Shown here: piece after piece, positions 31,950 through 40,617 of the stretch
Numbering within the stretch: the first letter of the stretch is position 1
Layout: every line of letters starts with the position of its first letter
DNA from: Terriglobus sp. RCC_193
GTDB taxonomy: Bacteria > Acidobacteriota > Terriglobia > Terriglobales > Acidobacteriaceae
Assembly (NCBI RefSeq): GCF_041355105.1
Contig: NZ_JBFUPK010000001.1
Span: 806,001-870,000 of the forward strand
Reading direction: 5' to 3'
Length of the DNA stretch: 64,000 bases
Position numbers and translations under genes: made by a program
The notes under the pieces: model-generated
The model's database searches: none
The model's input: the letters and a program-made list of their open reading frames with translations, nothing else
What the model was told of the DNA's origin: nothing

Positions 31950-34339
31950 GCCACCTCGCACTCCGTGGCAATCTTTTCGTAGATTTTGCGAGCATGTTCA
32001 AACGCCGCTGCGGCTTCCGGATGTTCACTTTCGCGAATAAATGGCGACTTTACTTCCCATACTTTATCGACGCATGCACGGCACCATTCTGCGCTCCTTT
32101 TCGAAGCCCGGATAGGCTTGTGATCCACCTGAACGAATGAGGGATGAGTGTGCAGGGAAGGAAGAATGCGAAGGGCCCACCAGGAACTGCGTGTGATGTT
32201 GGCCTTCAATCTAACGATGCGCGGTACGCCGTCGGCCACAATGTTGACGGTTGCAGCAGGCACCCCGTTGACGATCAGTTCGAGTGGTACTTTCTGTGTG
32301 TTGCCTATCCGAGCCTTTTCGATGTCGTAGCCGGATTCGTTTGCTCGGCGCGCCTTGGTCTCTGACGTAAGCTTTGGTTCCAGTCGGGCAGCTACTAATA
32401 CCTCAACATTGATATTTCCACCAGATTCAAGTACCAAGTCGGAATCCGAGAGAGGCTTGCCATTAACTCTGCATTCCAGGATATGGCTGCGTCCATCGCC
32501 GCAGTATTGATGCGGCTTGAATAGACCTGCGATCCAGGATGTATAACCGAGATTACCGTTGGGGCGCGTTGCCAGCTTTACGTAACTACGTCCTGCTCCC
32601 ATGCGGCCGTCACTCATGCAAGGGAAATCCGTTTCTCCAAGCATGGCCATGCGGAAACCGCAGTTAAGCATGTGATACCAGGCGTTGAGTTCGGCAACAG
32701 GAAGACTGTCGCATCCGGAAAGAAAGTCGACATATCCATGAGTTACATCGATGATCGCTTCCTGCGTGCCAATGCTGTCCATGGGAGGGATTTCGTAGTT
32801 CGGAAGCTCCGTTGATTCCACTTCCATTCCGAGTCCACAATGCGCATAGCCGCCGTAGGCACCCTGCGATCTTACCCACTTAAGAATAGGCAGGTTCCAC
32901 GAAGGCCAATCTTCGATCAACGGGGCATCCGGATAGTCCTGCTCTTTGAGTTGCAGTAGAACCAGGTGCCCAGCATGACTTGATGGAAACTGAGATACCT
33001 CGACATCGTAGCGAATGATGCTTTCTGTATCTTCGCGTGTCGTCTGTGGCTGCAGAGTGACGCCGTATGCCTTTTGCAGTTCAGGATGTTCCAGTATTGC
33101 AGTGGGACTTTCAGCATTACCTGAAAAGAATTGTTTTTGGTAATACCAGCTTGGACCCCAGTTAAGAGCATCTCCGATCGTTAAAGCTTCGCCACGAATG
33201 TGGCGAATCAATGTTTCGGGACCCACACCCTCTGTTGGCCTTTCATAGTGAGAACAGCCCGCAGCGTGGATATGTGTGTCGCCCGAATAGAGGCCCCATT
33301 TCGAAGGATCAATCCATCTCTCCAGCTTCACGTCAATCATTGAAGAGGGGCCGTCAATGATTACGGTTTGCATAATGCGTAGGTATTCGGGGCCGCGTCC
33401 ACACTGGATGATGTACTCACCTTCTGGTAAACGTACGGTTTCTCCATCGGCTCGGTAGATCTGTTCCTGGAAAAACAGGTCTGGAGCGAGGCGCATCGCC
33501 TTGGGGGGATAAAGGCGGTTGAGCTTGTCCTTGATGATGAGAGAAGCGAAACAACTACGACCGTTTGTATCGAGAATACGTAACTGGACTTCGTGAGAAG
33601 GAAGACACTCGAAATCAAACTGACGACGTGCAGGATGGAACACACGATCATTCGACGAAGACAGGGCGTTCAAGGAAAAACTAGTTGTGCGTTGTCCGCG
33701 ATCGCGGCTGAATAACTGGACAACGTGATACTCAATTGGAATTTCCGGAAGTGGTATCGTCTGAACTTCAATGCCGCCGCTGACGACCGGTGTTGGTTCG
33801 TACAACTCCATGGCGAACCACATCTTTTCAATCATTGGCCCCTTATTCAGAACATCAGCAAGAGCCGTGCGCTGTGCCGCTCCCTTACTGACAATCTCCA
33901 GGTTGCCGATGGTACGCGTTCCACTCGTGAAGACCAGCGAGCCTTTCTGGACCCTCTCGTTTTCGATACGAACCAGAAACATGCGCCATCCCTGCTCGAC
34001 AAGTTGCCTTGGTGCGTTGCCCGCTGTGATCTGCGGTGCGCCATCAGCACTAAGGGAAAGCTGAGCCAACGTATAGTGGCTGAGTATTTCCTCTGCTTTA
34101 TTGATTGCTGCAACATCGTTGCGTTGCGTCAGGATCACAATCTGCTCTGCATCCGTTGAGCTTATAGGGGAACCAAGATGCGACAGCGCTTGAATTGCCC
34201 GATTCACAGCGGCGAAATAGGGCTGAGTCGGAATCTGTCTAATTTCCGGTTCAAGCGCGCTACAAAAACGACCGCTGGCAAAAGCACTTCCTAGAACCAG
34301 AAAACCTCGACGCGTCAGACCTGATTGCAAGGCAGCCAT
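31946..34339 (-). CDS. Tat-exported CehA/McbA-like metallohydrolase (PHP-type fold)
   Basis: The start is ATG 34339, preceded by a G-rich ribosome site and followed by a twin-arginine signal (SGLTRRGFLVLGSAFASG, RR at residues 10-11). The 797-residue protein has a helical N-terminal third, a beta-rich middle, and from about residue 350 a catalytic domain with YSGDTHIHAAG (HIH at 356-358), the first metal motif of the PHP/CehA family; further candidate ligands are in YGGYAHCGLG, IDVTHGYVDF and LGETDFPCMSDG. Relatives cleave carbamate or amide bonds, but most family members are uncharacterised. It is the third gene of an operon with a multicopper oxidase and a phosphoesterase. Tat export suggests that it folds with its metal in the cytoplasm first. 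Confidence 0.82.
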   Translation of the reverse strand: MAALQSGLTRRGFLVLGSAFASGRFCSALEPEIRQIPTQPYFAAVNRAIQALSHLGSPISSTDAEQIVILTQRNDVAAINKAEEILSHYTLAQLSLSADGAPQITAGNAPRQLVEQGWRMFLVRIENERVQKGSLVFTSGTRTIGNLEIVSKGAAQRTALADVLNKGPMIEKMWFAMELYEPTPVVSGGIEVQTIPLPEIPIEYHVVQLFSRDRGQRTTSFSLNALSSSNDRVFHPARRQFDFECLPSHEVQLRILDTNGRSCFASLIIKDKLNRLYPPKAMRLAPDLFFQEQIYRADGETVRLPEGEYIIQCGRGPEYLRIMQTVIIDGPSSMIDVKLERWIDPSKWGLYSGDTHIHAAGCSHYERPTEGVGPETLIRHIRGEALTIGDALNWGPSWYYQKQFFSGNAESPTAILEHPELQKAYGVTLQPQTTREDTESIIRYDVEVSQFPSSHAGHLVLLQLKEQDYPDAPLIEDWPSWNLPILKWVRSQGAYGGYAHCGLGMEVESTELPNYEIPPMDSIGTQEAIIDVTHGYVDFLSGCDSLPVAELNAWYHMLNCGFRMAMLGETDFPCMSDGRMGAGRSYVKLATRPNGNLGYTSWIAGLFKPHQYCGDGRSHILECRVNGKPLSDSDLVLESGGNINVEVLVAARLEPKLTSETKARRANESGYDIEKARIGNTQKVPLELIVNGVPAATVNIVADGVPRIVRLKANITRSSWWALRILPSLHTHPSFVQVDHKPIRASKRSAEWCRACVDKVWEVKSPFIRESEHPEAAAAFEHARKIYEKIATECEVA

Positions 34340-34376
34340 TTCGGTCCCCCCAAAATTGTTAGTGACAAACGTAAGA

Positions 34377-34409
34377 GGGCCTGTGAAGACGTGCAACGTT
34401 CACGGGCCC
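34377..34409 (-). promoter_or_regulatory. Intra-operon hairpin between phosphoesterase and metallohydrolase genes
   Basis: GGGCCTGTGAA (34377-34387) pairs with TTCACGGGCCC (34399-34409) over 11 bp with one G:U pair and an 11-base loop, in the 77-base gap. It lacks a T run on the minus strand. Differential mRNA stability or partial termination within the operon is likely. Confidence 0.5.
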
Positions 34410-34416
34410 TTATTTA

Positions 34417-35898
34417 CTAATGGATATCCACGCTTTTCAGGATGCTTCCATCGAGACCAACGATTGATAGCTTTAGACTCTTCTGATCCGCTTCGATCAC
34501 ATTGAAGCCATTCTGCTTCGCTTGAAATGTTGAGCGCGTGTAGTTCTTCTGCGTAAAGTCATAAAGAGAGGCGCCAGCTGCTCCGCTTACAAAGAAGTTC
34601 ACGCCGCCGTCTGACTGCAACTCCTGCAGATTGTGATCGTGTCCGCACAGGAAAAGATTGACTCGGTTGCGAAGCACAGGCATAAGACGGTCAATCAGGT
34701 TCTGCTCATCGCCACGCGATGCCGAATATACCTGGTAATGACCGTAAACGATCTTCCAACGGGCCTTGCTTTTAGCGATTTCGGCATCGAGCCATGCCAA
34801 CTGTTGCTGGTATAGCGCCGTATCCGACATCTCCATGGTGTCGATTGCGAAAAATTGAACAGGTCCAGCGGTGTACGTATAGAAGGTTGCCGGCATGTGC
34901 CATGTTTTGCTCTTGTGCGTGTAGATCACTTCGGCTGCAGGTCCGTCGGCCTGCAGATAATCATGGTTACCAAGGGTGGGATAGAACGATATCCCAAGCG
35001 GACCGTAGACCTTCTCCCAGTCATTTTCCCAATGAGGATCATTGGGACTGGAGACTCCACGTGGATAGAAATTGTCGCCAACCGTGATACCGAAATCGAA
35101 AGGGTGTTGCTGGCTGTAGGTGATCATTGTTGCCGCAAGCTGCTTTTGTGCAGGAGAGCCATTGCCGAAATCACCGAAAGCCAGAACGCGGATGGACTTA
35201 CCTTCAGGTGCCACCGCAAAAACAGGTGGTGGTGTGCGAAGGAATGTTGGCAGATTGACCTGCTCGTCGTAGGTGAGCCAATCGTAGGCTTCCTTGCGCA
35301 GTACAGCTTCTCCGGCGGAATCCTTTCGCTGGTGAGCATTTTCGGCGGCTTCGAGAAGGAGCTGCCCATTGACACCCCAGTTCAGCTTGCGGAGATCGCG
35401 CGCTGCTTCAAGAGCCACGTCTGCATTAGTGTCTGTGGCGACCAGATGCTCTAGGATGGCTTGTAGCTGATGGCGCTTCGCGGGCTGTTCCGCAATCTCA
35501 GCATGAACTGCAGAGGGCGAATGAAGGGGACGGTTGGAAGCCTGCAGAGAACGAACCTGTCCGCGGAGACTCTGTGTGAGGATAAGTAGGCGATGTTGCG
35601 CATCCTCATCTTTCGCGAGTTGCGTTGTCAGAAAATCAAATGCCTGCGGCTGCTGGCCAATGTATTTCAGCGCAAGGATGAATCCCGCTTCCGGTTGAGC
35701 GGGAATCTTCTTTAGCGTTGACTGCTGTTCTTCGGCGGGGATATCGGGATGTAGTGATTCCAACTCCTCGAGATAGGGTGCAGGAATCGTACGGGTCAGT
35801 TCAGGAAGCAGGGTCTTACTTTGCTGTGCAAAGACAGAGACAGAACAGGCAGCTAAAGTCAGAAGCAACGTAGCGCGTAATGAATTCATCAGAGGCAT
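34417..35898 (-). CDS. Exported calcineurin-like metallophosphoesterase
   Basis: All five metal-ligand motifs of the calcineurin-like superfamily are visible: GDFGNGS, VGDNFYPRG, GNHDY, YGHYQVY and CGHDHNLQ, spread over the C-terminal half (about residues 240-450). This set matches purple-acid-phosphatase-like/TartA-type periplasmic enzymes. The N-terminal 225 residues are helical and specific to this branch. A signal peptide (LLLTLAACSVSVFAQ) supports ATG 35898; it contains AAC, a possible but weak lipobox. The gene starts five bases after the stop of the multicopper oxidase gene, so they are cotranscribed. It probably hydrolyses a phosphomonoester or diester in the periplasm; the substrate is unknown. 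Confidence 0.88.
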   Translation of the reverse strand: MPLMNSLRATLLLTLAACSVSVFAQQSKTLLPELTRTIPAPYLEELESLHPDIPAEEQQSTLKKIPAQPEAGFILALKYIGQQPQAFDFLTTQLAKDEDAQHRLLILTQSLRGQVRSLQASNRPLHSPSAVHAEIAEQPAKRHQLQAILEHLVATDTNADVALEAARDLRKLNWGVNGQLLLEAAENAHQRKDSAGEAVLRKEAYDWLTYDEQVNLPTFLRTPPPVFAVAPEGKSIRVLAFGDFGNGSPAQKQLAATMITYSQQHPFDFGITVGDNFYPRGVSSPNDPHWENDWEKVYGPLGISFYPTLGNHDYLQADGPAAEVIYTHKSKTWHMPATFYTYTAGPVQFFAIDTMEMSDTALYQQQLAWLDAEIAKSKARWKIVYGHYQVYSASRGDEQNLIDRLMPVLRNRVNLFLCGHDHNLQELQSDGGVNFFVSGAAGASLYDFTQKNYTRSTFQAKQNGFNVIEADQKSLKLSIVGLDGSILKSVDIH

Positions 35899-35903
35899 AC
35901 TTT

Positions 35904-37325
35904 CTAAGAGATAGAGAGAAGTGTCTTGAGACCGCAATCCATGTGCATCTGGTTATGGCAATGCAATAGCGCGGGCCCACTGTTATCAGGCTGAACATTA
36001 AATCGAACTTGTTGAAAGGGAGGCACAACTACTGTGTCTTTCCGGATGCCGGTACATGGTTGTCCTGCAATGCTGGTCAACTCAAACGGGAAACGATGAA
36101 GGTGCATCGGGTGAGCTTCATCGGAGCTATTGAAAAGAGTGATGCGGCAGCGCTCGCCCACGCGCAGAGTCTCTTGTTGAGATGACAGGAGCACCATCGC
36201 CCAACGTTCAAATCCGTCAGAGCCTGAAGGGCGCCGTTCTATGCGGTACGAAAGGTTCTGATTGCACTGTGCTTCATTCTTAGTTCCGGAAGAAAAATGA
36301 AGGTAGTTCCAGGGAGCAGTGTCCGCAGGAGGGCTCCAGATTGGCTTTCCTTTGCGGTCCGCATATTCGATGACAGCACCCATTCCGAGTGCGCGGCGCT
36401 GGTCATCCGGTGAACCCAGAACCCATATGCCAGGAGTGTCCATAACAACGATTGCATCGAGGCGTTCGCCCACACCCAGATCGAGTACTTCAACAAGAGC
36501 TGGCTTGGGGACACGATATCCATCAAGCGCAACTACCAGAAAGCGATGTCCTGGTAGCGATAGCCGCAATTGTTCTGTTGCACTGGCATTCAAAATACGA
36601 AAGAGGATGCGTTCGTTGTTGCGAACACGTATGGGTTCACCTTCCCCCAGAGCTTTGCCGTTGATGGTGGCAGCGCGATACACGATGTCCCATCCATCGT
36701 CAGGTACATCTTCCCCTTCTTCGGATTCGGAGTCGATCTGTAGATGATGCATCTCTTCCAGTGACCGCTCATTGCCTGCGGTATCGAAGACGCGTGGTTC
36801 CCATTCATGACTGGTGATAAAGACTTCTCGATCAAAAGGCTCAGCGTATTCCAGCGAACCAATGACCATTGGAACAAACTGTCCACTATAAGGACCGCGC
36901 GTGAGATCGTGCTCACACATAGCGTGCGAATGTGCGAAATAAAATCCCGGTTCGCTTGGAGGTAGCGTGTAAGTAAGCACGCCTCCGGCCGTTACGCTGC
37001 GACTTTCCTCTTCCGGCGTTCCATCCAGTGCAGCAGACACGCGCAGGCCATGCCAGTGAACAAACTCTTCTTCTCTTGTGTTATTGCAAATCCGAACATC
37101 AGTAAGACGGTCTGGTTGCAAACGAATTACTGCGCCAGATTGATAGTCTGCATAGCTGGTTGTAGTGACAAATCGATTGTTCGCGATTTCAAGAGAAGAT
37201 GGGGCGAGATTCAACATCAACTGTTGACGAGGTGTCCGCTCAGGAGGAGAGAGCAAACGGTCTGCGAGGCAAATCGCTGAACCGGCGAGGAACTGTCGCC
37301 GGCTTGGATTCCAGCTGATAGCCAT
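35904..37325 (-). CDS. Tat-exported multicopper oxidase
   Basis: All four copper-binding motifs are present: HWHG (residues 90-93), HSH (132-134), HPMHLHRF (near 402) and HCHNQMHMDCG (near 453-463), which together bind one type 1 copper and the trinuclear type 2/3 cluster. The residue after the last motif is Leu, suggesting a higher-potential type 1 site without axial Met. The N-terminus carries a twin-arginine signal (NPSRRQFLAGSAI), so the enzyme is probably exported folded. At 473 residues it is a three-domain laccase/CueO-size protein. It is the first gene of a four-gene exported operon. Metal, phenol or amine oxidation are all possible. Confidence 0.92.
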   Translation of the reverse strand: MAISWNPSRRQFLAGSAICLADRLLSPPERTPRQQLMLNLAPSSLEIANNRFVTTTSYADYQSGAVIRLQPDRLTDVRICNNTREEEFVHWHGLRVSAALDGTPEEESRSVTAGGVLTYTLPPSEPGFYFAHSHAMCEHDLTRGPYSGQFVPMVIGSLEYAEPFDREVFITSHEWEPRVFDTAGNERSLEEMHHLQIDSESEEGEDVPDDGWDIVYRAATINGKALGEGEPIRVRNNERILFRILNASATEQLRLSLPGHRFLVVALDGYRVPKPALVEVLDLGVGERLDAIVVMDTPGIWVLGSPDDQRRALGMGAVIEYADRKGKPIWSPPADTAPWNYLHFSSGTKNEAQCNQNLSYRIERRPSGSDGFERWAMVLLSSQQETLRVGERCRITLFNSSDEAHPMHLHRFPFELTSIAGQPCTGIRKDTVVVPPFQQVRFNVQPDNSGPALLHCHNQMHMDCGLKTLLSIS

Positions 37326-37419
37326 AAATCAACATCTCCTACAGAGCGTATGTGCATCCTGCCAAGGCAACTCCTGTGGTTCTATCGCTCTTGCAGGGGG
37401 TAGGTGCGTCTAAAGCATA

Positions 37420-37447
37420 CGTCGCATTTGTATGTAGCAAATGGACG
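37420..37447. promoter_or_regulatory. Imperfect palindrome upstream of the multicopper-oxidase operon
   Basis: CGTC-G-CATTTG, seven bases (TATGTAG), then CAAATG-GACG: a 6-bp core plus a 4-bp outer arm with one bulged base, lying 95 bases before the oxidase start in the 270-bp gap to miaB. Candidate operator; the binding protein is unknown. Confidence 0.35.
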
Positions 37448-37595
37448 ACGCCCACTCATCTGTAATTACAAGCTGCTGGTTAGTCGAAGGACTGCAGAGG
37501 AGATCGTATAGGGAGTGGTGGTTTTGCTTGAACGAGGCCATGTTTTCGCCGCAGATTCGCCTTCGGACCGCCACGGGACGTATACTTTAAATGTG

Positions 37596-38927
37596 ATGAG
37601 TACCCCCGCGAAGACCTTCTATATCGAAACCTTTGGCTGCCAGATGAATGCCCATGACTCGGAAAAAGTTATTGGGACGCTGGAGCATGAGGGCTATTCG
37701 CGTGTGGAGGATGAAGAGGCTGCCGATCTCATCCTGTACAACACCTGTTCCATCCGCGACAAGGCGGAGCAGAAGGTCTTCCATCGCCTGAACGAATACA
37801 AACGTATGCAGGGCGAGGGGAAGAAGTTTGCCGTTCTGGGATGCGTGGCACAGCAGGAAGGTAACAAGATTTTTGACAAGGCGCCATTTGTGTCGCTTGT
37901 CTCGGGGTCGGCATCCTATCGCAACCTGCCGGAGATGCTGGTGCGCCTCGAAGCAGGTGAGAAACGCATCACCGGACTGGATGATCGTCAGACGGAAGAG
38001 ACTTTCGATACCGAATTCACCGCACGGTCTAATCCACATCGCGGCTACATCACCATCATCGAAGGTTGCGATAAGTTCTGCTCATATTGTGTAGTGCCTT
38101 ACACACGTGGCAAGGAGCGGTCGCGCGCTTCGGAGAGCATTCTTACCGAGGCGAAGCGTATGGCGGAAGCTGGCTATACGGATATTCAGCTTCTGGGGCA
38201 GAACGTGAACAGCTACCACGATCCTCTGGGCAAGAAGAGTTTTGCCGATGTGCTGGCGATGGTGGGCGAGCTTCCCGGTGTTCGTCGTGTGCGTTTCACC
38301 ACATCGCACCCGCGAGACTTTACGCCAGACATTGTGCAGGTAATCGACAGCATGCCTACCGTTTGTGATCACGTGCATCTGCCGGTTCAAAGTGGATCAT
38401 CAACTGTATTGAAGGCCATGCAGCGTGAATACACGCGTGAGTGGTATCTGGAGCGCATTGCGTGGATTAAGTCTGCGAAGCGCGATATCAGCATGACGAC
38501 GGACATTATCGTCGGTTTTCCCGGGGAGACCGAAGAAAACTTTGAGGAGACGATGAGTCTTCTCGATGTTGTTGGGTACGACGGCGTGTTCGCATTCCAG
38601 TATTCGCCCCGTCCTAATACGCCGGCTGTGGGAATGACCGAAACAGTTTCCGACGAGGTGAAGGCTGCGCGTCTGCAGCGTTTGTTGGAAGCGCAGCGCG
38701 AGCGGCAGCGTGTGAGCTACGAACGCCATCTCGGTCAAACCGTAGAAGTGATGGTGGAGGGATATAACCATCAGCGAGGCCAGATCACTGGCCGCACCAC
38801 ACAGAATAAAACGCTGAACTTTACGACGACGTTGCCCATTTTGCCGGCAATCGGCAGCTATCTGAATGTGCGTGTGACGAAGACGTATCCGAACAGCCTC
38901 GTGGGCGAGGCAGTGAGCACCGCATGA
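37596..38927 (+). CDS. miaB: tRNA-2-methylthio-N6-dimethylallyladenosine synthase MiaB
   Basis: MiaB adds a methylthio group to i6A37 of tRNAs reading UNN codons. The N-terminal MTTase domain has its three cluster cysteines (ETFGCQMNAHDSEK, LYNTCSIRDKAEQ, AVLGCVAQQEG), the radical SAM motif is EGCDKFCSYCVVPYTRGKER near residues 156-175, and the C-terminal about 65 residues form a TRAM RNA-binding domain (GQTVEVMVEGYN). ATG 37596 gives a family-typical N-terminus; a longer GTG start at 37515 adds an unlikely leader. There is no ribosome site, but a TATACT box ends only 10 bases upstream. The downstream gene overlaps by four bases. Confidence 0.95.
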   Translation: MSTPAKTFYIETFGCQMNAHDSEKVIGTLEHEGYSRVEDEEAADLILYNTCSIRDKAEQKVFHRLNEYKRMQGEGKKFAVLGCVAQQEGNKIFDKAPFVSLVSGSASYRNLPEMLVRLEAGEKRITGLDDRQTEETFDTEFTARSNPHRGYITIIEGCDKFCSYCVVPYTRGKERSRASESILTEAKRMAEAGYTDIQLLGQNVNSYHDPLGKKSFADVLAMVGELPGVRRVRFTTSHPRDFTPDIVQVIDSMPTVCDHVHLPVQSGSSTVLKAMQREYTREWYLERIAWIKSAKRDISMTTDIIVGFPGETEENFEETMSLLDVVGYDGVFAFQYSPRPNTPAVGMTETVSDEVKAARLQRLLEAQRERQRVSYERHLGQTVEVMVEGYNHQRGQITGRTTQNKTLNFTTTLPILPAIGSYLNVRVTKTYPNSLVGEAVSTA

Positions 38928-39463
38928 GCGATTCCGCACAGCAGCTTCGTGATTCCATTGCTTCCGAGAATACGCGGGAGGAGATCGAAGTCCGCATCCG
39001 CGGACTGATGATGGATCCTGTTACGAACATGCCCATGGTGGTGCTGAAAGAAGTCAACGGCGATGACGTGCTGCCGATCTGGGTTGGCATCTTCGAAGCG
39101 AACGCGATTGCATTGGAGATTGAGAAAAATGCTCCGCCGCGGCCGATGACGCATGATCTGGTGCGCAATCTATTGCGGTCGCTCGCTGTACGCATAACAC
39201 GCGTTGTGATCTCAGAGTTGAAGGATGATACGTTCTTCGCAATCCTCTGGATGGAATGCAATGGCGAAACCTTGACAGTAGATGCCCGGCCTTCTGATGC
39301 GCTGGCATTGGCAATGCGTGCGGACTGCCCGATCTATGTCAACCGGTCTGTGATGGACGTGGCGCGCGCAGGGCAGAAAGGGAGCCGTGATGTGAACTCG
39401 GACGAGCTCCGTCGCTGGCTCGAAGGCCTGGGCGATGACGATATGGGACAGTATAAAATGTAG
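38924..39463 (+). CDS. Bifunctional nuclease family protein (DUF151)
   Basis: This 179-residue protein matches the BFN/DUF151 family: EVRIRGLMMDPVTNMPMVVL at the start, then DVLPIWVGIFEANAIALEIE, the RPMTHDLVRNLL helix and the DARPSDALALAMRADCPIYV motif that closes the domain. Family members have reported DNase/RNase activity or serve as regulators. An acidic C-terminal extension (LEGLGDDDMGQYKM) is present. The ATG at 38924 overlaps the miaB stop by four bases, so it is translationally coupled to miaB, an arrangement common in related genomes. Cytoplasmic. Family certain, precise function uncertain. Confidence 0.9.
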   Translation: MSDSAQQLRDSIASENTREEIEVRIRGLMMDPVTNMPMVVLKEVNGDDVLPIWVGIFEANAIALEIEKNAPPRPMTHDLVRNLLRSLAVRITRVVISELKDDTFFAILWMECNGETLTVDARPSDALALAMRADCPIYVNRSVMDVARAGQKGSRDVNSDELRRWLEGLGDDDMGQYKM

Positions 39464-39512
39464 TTCGTTTCGTGAACGAACTACATTAATCGCGTACTCT
39501 GTTCGCGATTAA
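39457..39512. terminator. Double hairpin between convergent genes
   Basis: AATGTAGTTCGTT (39457-39469) pairs perfectly with AACGAACTACATT (39475-39487). Overlapping its last two bases, TTAATCGCG (39486-39494) pairs with CGCGATTAA (39504-39512). The first stem contains the stop of the plus-strand gene and the second contains the stop of the minus-strand glycosyltransferase. The two structures compete and can serve as a bidirectional terminator. Confidence 0.7.
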
Positions 39513-40612
39513 ACCCAGTGGCAAAGCTTTGCTACACGTTCAGCCCATTCCTCTTCGGAACTGATGGCAGGCAAAGGCCGGCCAAAGTGACGGCCCTCTG
39601 CGGCACTGAACATCGCCTGTCGCAGTGCAGGTGCCATGGCTTCGATACCTCCGTCAAAAACAGTTGCCCACGGAGTATCAAGCAAAATATCGCTGACGCC
39701 GCTTTCGCGATGAAGAAGCACAGGCATACCGGATTGCAGCGCTTCCACTGCAGGAATACCGAAGCCTTGTAGTGCAGGCATCAGGAACAAATGCGACTCA
39801 CGAATCAACTGCCGCAGATCGTCATCAGAGACAAAGCCGAGGAAATGCACGCGCTGTGCGATGCCGAGCGACTCGGCCATGGTTCGCAGCGCGTCGATCT
39901 GTGAGCCTTTACCTGCAAGCCGAAGTTGCCAGTCAAAGTGTGATGACAAGGGAATCGCTTCATGCTCAAGCGCTGCGAGCGATTGCAGCATCCAGTCGAT
40001 GCGTTTGTTCTTTTCAATCCGCGAAACAGAAAGAAGGTTCAGCGTTCCGGAGTAAGAGCGTTCGCGAAACTCTTCCGTGGAAGTAAGGCCACCCATACGC
40101 GCGATCTGTGCTTCGATTCCGAAGTCCTTGCGGCACTCTGCACGAAGAAACTCGCTGGTGACGATGGTTGTGCCTCCCGAGCGAAGGCCCCGCGCCGTCA
40201 GGAAACTTTGCAGCTTAATGCGCAGTTTCGCTTTCAGGGAACGGTGGCCCGCATCACTGAAAAGAGCCGGGGTGTCGTGCATGAGGCAATGAAAGCCACG
40301 CACTCCAACCAAAGTGGCATGGAGTGCGGGCTGATAGCCGGAGACGATGAGTCGCGATTGTGTTGAAACGCCCGCAAAGTGCCGTTTCAGTGTCGCGAGT
40401 TTGCTGCGAAAACCACCGTTCGGATTGAGAGTAATTACCTCGACGGGATGGGCCGCGTACTTTGCGAGACCGATAGCATCTCGATACGTAAGAAAACGAT
40501 TGGCAATGCCATGCTCATAGAGCCAGCGTGACAGAGCGAGATCGGCACGTTCTGCGCCGCCAAAAGCCTCCACCTCTGCGATGAAAATCTCTACCGGCGG
40601 CAGGTTCGTCAT
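39509..40612 (-). CDS. Glycosyltransferase (GT4-like, GT-B fold)
   Basis: The 367-residue protein has the two Rossmann-like halves of GT-B enzymes. The N-terminal acceptor part opens VEIFIAEVEAFGGAERADLA, the usual G-G-A-E/R start of GT4 enzymes. The donor half carries LLSVSRIEKNKRIDWMLQSL, LRLAGKGSQ, VHFLGFVSDDDL and LFLMPALQGFGIPAVEALQS, the E-x(7)-E-like nucleotide-sugar motif. It begins five bases after the aroA stop, so both are in one transcription unit. The target could be LPS, exopolysaccharide or a lipid; no polysaccharide cluster is nearby, so the acceptor is unknown. It lacks membrane segments and is probably peripheral on the inner membrane. Confidence 0.88.
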   Translation of the reverse strand: MTNLPPVEIFIAEVEAFGGAERADLALSRWLYEHGIANRFLTYRDAIGLAKYAAHPVEVITLNPNGGFRSKLATLKRHFAGVSTQSRLIVSGYQPALHATLVGVRGFHCLMHDTPALFSDAGHRSLKAKLRIKLQSFLTARGLRSGGTTIVTSEFLRAECRKDFGIEAQIARMGGLTSTEEFRERSYSGTLNLLSVSRIEKNKRIDWMLQSLAALEHEAIPLSSHFDWQLRLAGKGSQIDALRTMAESLGIAQRVHFLGFVSDDDLRQLIRESHLFLMPALQGFGIPAVEALQSGMPVLLHRESGVSDILLDTPWATVFDGGIEAMAPALRQAMFSAAEGRHFGRPLPAISSEEEWAERVAKLCHWV

Positions 40613-40617
40613 GCGAT

